DNA of 8,901 nt from Acidobacteriota bacterium. GTDB lineage: Bacteria; Acidobacteriota; Terriglobia; Terriglobales; Acidobacteriaceae. The translations under genes were made by a program, and so were the position numbers. The DNA is taken from contig JAFAPG010000476.1 in NCBI GenBank assembly GCA_019247235.1, positions 1 to 8,901 of the forward strand. The letters run 5' to 3'. Each line of letters begins with the position of its first letter. Within the stretch, counting starts at the first letter, position 1. The notes beneath the pieces are model-generated. The model was not told the origin of the DNA. It was given only the letters and a program-made list of their open reading frames with translations, and did no database searches. This document shows, piece after piece, positions 6,642 to 8,901 of the stretch.

Positions 6642-7613
6642 ATGAGCTTGCTTCCCACCGTCGATGAAATTCGCGAATCGCAAAAGCTGATTTATGCCCT
6701 GATGCAGCCTACGCCCCAGATTTCCTGGCCGCTGCTGAAGCGAAGACTGGGAGCCGAGGTCTGGGTGAAACACGAGAACCATACTCCCACCGCGGCATTC
6801 AAAGCACGTTCCGCCGTAGTCTACGCCGCTGAGCTGTTCCGGCGCTCCCCCGACATTCCCGGATTGATTACTGCCACGCGTGGCAATCATGGTCAATCGG
6901 TAGCCCTGGCAGGGCAACGATTTCGCGTTCCTGTCACCGTGGTGGTGCCTTTCGGTAATAGCGTCGAGAAAAATGCTGCTATGCGGGCCCAAGGGGCGAA
7001 CCTGGTTGAGTATGGGCGGGACTATCAGGAAGCCAGAGAACACGCGGGCAAGCTGGCCGCGGCTGAAGGTTGGCATTTTGTTCCTCCCTATCATCGCGAC
7101 ATCGTGAAAGGAGTTGCCACGTATTGGCTGGAGCTGTTCTCAGCCCAGCCCGAGCTGGACACCGTGTACGTGCCCATTGGAATGGGCTCGGGCATATGCG
7201 CTACCTGCGCGGTGCGGAACGGCCTGCGGCTCAAAACGAAGATCGTGGGAGTGGTTGCGGACGGGGCGCCGGCCTATGCTCTATCATTTGCCGCAGGGAA
7301 GAACTTGGCAGCCCCAGTTACGACCACCATTGCCGATGGCATGGCCTGCCGCCAGCCGGATGATGAACCGCTCGAGATTATTGCTCAGAACGTTGAGCGC
7401 ATGGTCCGAGTGAGCGACGATGAAGTTCGTCAGGCCATGAGAATGTATTTCACCGACACGCACAATGTCGTTGAGGGCGCAGGCGCAGCCGGCTTGGCTG
7501 CGGCTTACAAGGAAAAGAGCACGCTCGGCGGAAAGCGAATCGGGTTGATTATCACCGGGGGAAATGTAGATCGCGAAGTGTTTGCCAATGTGCTGCTGAA
7601 CGGACATCGCTAA
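6642..7613 (+). CDS. Threonine dehydratase-like PLP enzyme (fold type II, no ACT domain)
   Basis: This 323-residue cytoplasmic enzyme belongs to the serine/threonine dehydratase family. It should use pyridoxal phosphate to deaminate a hydroxy amino acid to a 2-oxo acid and ammonia. K54 in TAAFKARSA is the predicted Schiff-base lysine. ATRGNHGQSVA (78-88) is the cofactor-ring/substrate loop, IGMGSG (179-184) the phosphate-binding loop, VVEGAGAAGLAA (277-288) a conserved family helix, and TGGNVD (305-310) the C-terminal cofactor contact. The length fits the single-domain type without the regulatory ACT domain, so no isoleucine feedback is expected. Several motifs differ from textbook forms (TGSFKxRGA, SAGNHAQG, GGGG), so the substrate could be threonine, serine or hydroxyaspartate. 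The frame opens at GTG 6594, but ATG 6642 matches the family N-terminus (LPTVDEIRES). No clear Shine-Dalgarno site precedes ATG 6642. Confidence 0.9.
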   Translation: MSLLPTVDEIRESQKLIYALMQPTPQISWPLLKRRLGAEVWVKHENHTPTAAFKARSAVVYAAELFRRSPDIPGLITATRGNHGQSVALAGQRFRVPVTVVVPFGNSVEKNAAMRAQGANLVEYGRDYQEAREHAGKLAAAEGWHFVPPYHRDIVKGVATYWLELFSAQPELDTVYVPIGMGSGICATCAVRNGLRLKTKIVGVVADGAPAYALSFAAGKNLAAPVTTTIADGMACRQPDDEPLEIIAQNVERMVRVSDDEVRQAMRMYFTDTHNVVEGAGAAGLAAAYKEKSTLGGKRIGLIITGGNVDREVFANVLLNGHR

Positions 7614-7627
7614 CCCCCACAACCCAG

Positions 7628-7663
7628 GCTGCTGCCTTGAACGCCACCGCCGCTTGCAGCAGC
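7628..7663 (+). terminator. Weak candidate terminator after the PLP enzyme gene
   Basis: GCTGCTGC (7628-7635) pairs perfectly with GCAGCAGC (7656-7663) across a 20-nt loop, 15 bp after the stop codon. The sequence after the stem is pyrimidine-rich (CCCTTCCCTTC) but not a true T-tract and the loop is long. Position supports a terminator; structure only partly does. Confidence 0.3.
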
Positions 7664-7742
7664 ACCCTTCCCTTCATTGCCCATCATTGCGCGCCGACAT
7701 CAGAACGCTCCCGGACAACTGGTGATCAGGGAGGTTCCGCGG

Positions 7743-7781
7743 GTGAAAAGCCGCGAAAATGCCACCGGATCGATGGGATGA
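7743..7781 (+). other. Possible 12-codon leader reading frame ahead of the epimerase gene
   Basis: A strong GGGAGG (7729-7734) lies 8 nt before GTG 7743. The frame reads VKSRENATGSMG and stops at TGA 7779-7781, overlapping the upstream in-frame ATG (7778) of the epimerase as ATGA. It could couple translation into the epimerase gene. The peptide has no recognisable features and the arrangement may be chance. Confidence 0.2.
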
Positions 7782-7789
7782 TTACCTGG

Positions 7790-8901
7790 ATGAAAGTTCT
7801 CATCGTGGTTGGTGCGCGACCGAACTTCGTGAAAGTTGCACCCCTATTCAAGGCGATACGGGAATTCAACGCTGTCCACGAATGCTGGGGACCTGGCATT
7901 CGGCCGGTCCTCGTGCACACCGGCCAGCACTATGATGAACCCATGTCGGGTGGGTTTTTCGCCCACCTCGACCTGCCAGTGCCAGAGGTGTCATTGTCGG
8001 TAGGATCGGGAACTCACGCGGAACAGACCGCTGAAATTATGAGGCGTTTTGAGCCGGTGTTGGTCGCAGAGCAGGCCGAGGCGCTGGTGGTGGTAGGAGA
8101 CGTGAATTCAACATTGGCCTGCGCGCTGGTAGCGGCTAAATTACCGAGGCCCGCGCGGCCGCTAATTGCTCATGTCGAAGCCGGGCTGCGTTCATTCGAT
8201 CGCAGCATGCCGGAGGAGATCAATCGCACCCTGACCGACAGCGTCTCCGATCTGCTATTCGTCACCGAGGAGAGCGCCATTGATAACTTGCGGCGCGAAG
8301 GAATCGACCCTGGCCGGGTGCATTTTGTTGGCAACACCATGATCGACTCGCTGCTGGCATGGGAGCCCCGGGCCGACCGATCATCGGCGCTCACTCGCTA
8401 TAAACTCCAGCCAGGAGGCTATGCCCTCCTTACCCTGCACCGGGGAGCAAACGTAGACGAACGCGAGAATTTCATAGAAATCCTCGAAGGCTTACAGGAG
8501 CTGGCGGAACTCTGCCCCATCCTTTTTCCCCTGCATCCGCGGACGCAGCGAAGAATCGCACAGCTTGCTCTGGAATGCTATTTTACCGACTCGAAGCTGC
8601 CAAACCACGAACAATCTAGCACCCGTGCGTACGGCGGCGACATTCGAACTACTGGTCCGCTCTCCTATCTTGATTTCATCCACCTGATGAAAAATGCTCG
8701 ACTGGTGGTCACCGATTCCGGAGGCGTTCAAGAAGAAACGACCGCCCTCGGCATCCCCTGCGTAACCGTGCGCGACAACACCGAGCGGCCGGTCACAACC
8801 ACGTTGGGAACCAATGTATTGGCGGGAACGCGGCGAGCGGCAATCCGAGAAAGCATACGCGGCCAGCTTGCTTGCCCACGTCGGGGGCGGATTCCTGCCG
8901 G
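7790..8901 (+). CDS. wecB: UDP-N-acetylglucosamine 2-epimerase (non-hydrolysing), 3' end cut by window
   Basis: The frame is open from here to the right edge (370 codons plus 2 bases), so the C-terminus is missing, probably only a short part. The enzyme interconverts UDP-GlcNAc and UDP-ManNAc in the cytoplasm for cell-surface polysaccharide synthesis. Family landmarks are all visible in order: VGARPNFVKVAPL at the N-terminus (R10, K15), HTGQHYD (43-49), VVGDVNSTLA (D104), HVEAGLR (E130), MPEEINRTLTD (E142), TLHRGAN (H217), PLHPRT (248-253), TDSGGVQEE (308-316) and ERPVTTTLGTN. By alignment from memory, D104, E130, E142 and H217 correspond to the catalytic residues of E. coli WecB. The usual HRxEN has Ala for Glu here. 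An in-frame ATG at 7778 would add MITW; ATG 7790 fits the conserved MKVL start better. The downstream neighbours that would show which polysaccharide it serves are outside the window. Confidence 0.93.
   Translation, partial: MKVLIVVGARPNFVKVAPLFKAIREFNAVHECWGPGIRPVLVHTGQHYDEPMSGGFFAHLDLPVPEVSLSVGSGTHAEQTAEIMRRFEPVLVAEQAEALVVVGDVNSTLACALVAAKLPRPARPLIAHVEAGLRSFDRSMPEEINRTLTDSVSDLLFVTEESAIDNLRREGIDPGRVHFVGNTMIDSLLAWEPRADRSSALTRYKLQPGGYALLTLHRGANVDERENFIEILEGLQELAELCPILFPLHPRTQRRIAQLALECYFTDSKLPNHEQSSTRAYGGDIRTTGPLSYLDFIHLMKNARLVVTDSGGVQEETTALGIPCVTVRDNTERPVTTTLGTNVLAGTRRAAIRESIRGQLACPRRGRIPA

Larger units (their letters stand above)
7614..7789 (+). other. Intergenic region between the PLP enzyme and the epimerase gene
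   Basis: This 176-bp gap holds an 8-bp perfect inverted repeat (see the terminator entry) and a 7-bp direct repeat TCATTGC (7674-7680 and 7684-7690). It also holds a GGGAGG at 7729-7734 ahead of a tiny reading frame, and a small hairpin CGCGG (7738-7742)/CCGCG (7751-7755) with an 8-nt loop. I see no convincing -35/-10 promoter pair. Confidence 0.4.

Noticed and set aside
6282..7094. Long open frame on the minus strand (270 codons)
   Set aside because: It is antisense to the secreted-protein gene and the PLP enzyme gene, both strongly supported by motifs. Its translation shows no recognisable domain and has a shadow-like composition.
7674..7690. Direct repeat TCATTGC twice, 10 bp apart
   Set aside because: It is short, has only two copies and is not paired with a promoter. 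Too little to call an operator.

Overview
The window looks like ordinary chromosomal DNA from a GC-rich Gram-negative bacterium. The gene content and protein style (paired M16 peptidases with a C-terminal LolA-like domain, and a PhoP/PhoQ-like pair beside a secreted protein) suggest an Acidobacteriota (Terriglobia-like) member. That placement is inferred from protein style, not from a marker gene. I see no mobile element, CRISPR array, rRNA or tRNA.

Layout, left to right. Positions 2-202 (+) hold the C-terminal end of a GGDEF (diguanylate cyclase) protein. Positions 304-1818 and 1815-4001 (+) are two translationally coupled M16 metallopeptidase subunits. The first has the zinc site (HxxEH). 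The second lacks it but carries the Arg/Tyr pair and has an extra C-terminal domain. Positions 5706-4064 (-) are a two-gene operon for an OmpR/PhoP-type response regulator (GTG start) and a PhoQ-like histidine kinase with almost no periplasmic sensor. It converges on the peptidase operon. Positions 5896-6537 (+) encode a secreted His/Trp-containing protein of unknown function, divergent from the regulator. Positions 6642-7613 (+) encode a fold-type II PLP enzyme related to threonine dehydratase. From 7790 to the right edge (+) is a UDP-GlcNAc 2-epimerase (WecB type) cut by the window end.

The most interesting non-coding signal lies in the 189-bp divergent region between the response regulator and the secreted protein. 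Four 5-bp half-sites, CTGAA, CTGAA, TTCAG and TTCAG, sit at 11, 12 and 11 bp spacings with exact dyad symmetry around position 5759. This is two back-to-back direct-repeat sites of the kind OmpR-family regulators bind. It suggests one regulator dimer per direction, controlling both its own operon and the secreted protein. Kinase, regulator, operator and secreted protein may form one small envelope-sensing module.

The M16 pair probably forms a periplasmic or surface heterodimeric peptidase whose active site is shared between subunits. The dehydratase and epimerase are metabolic genes (amino acid deamination; ManNAc supply for surface polysaccharide) with no obvious link to the module.
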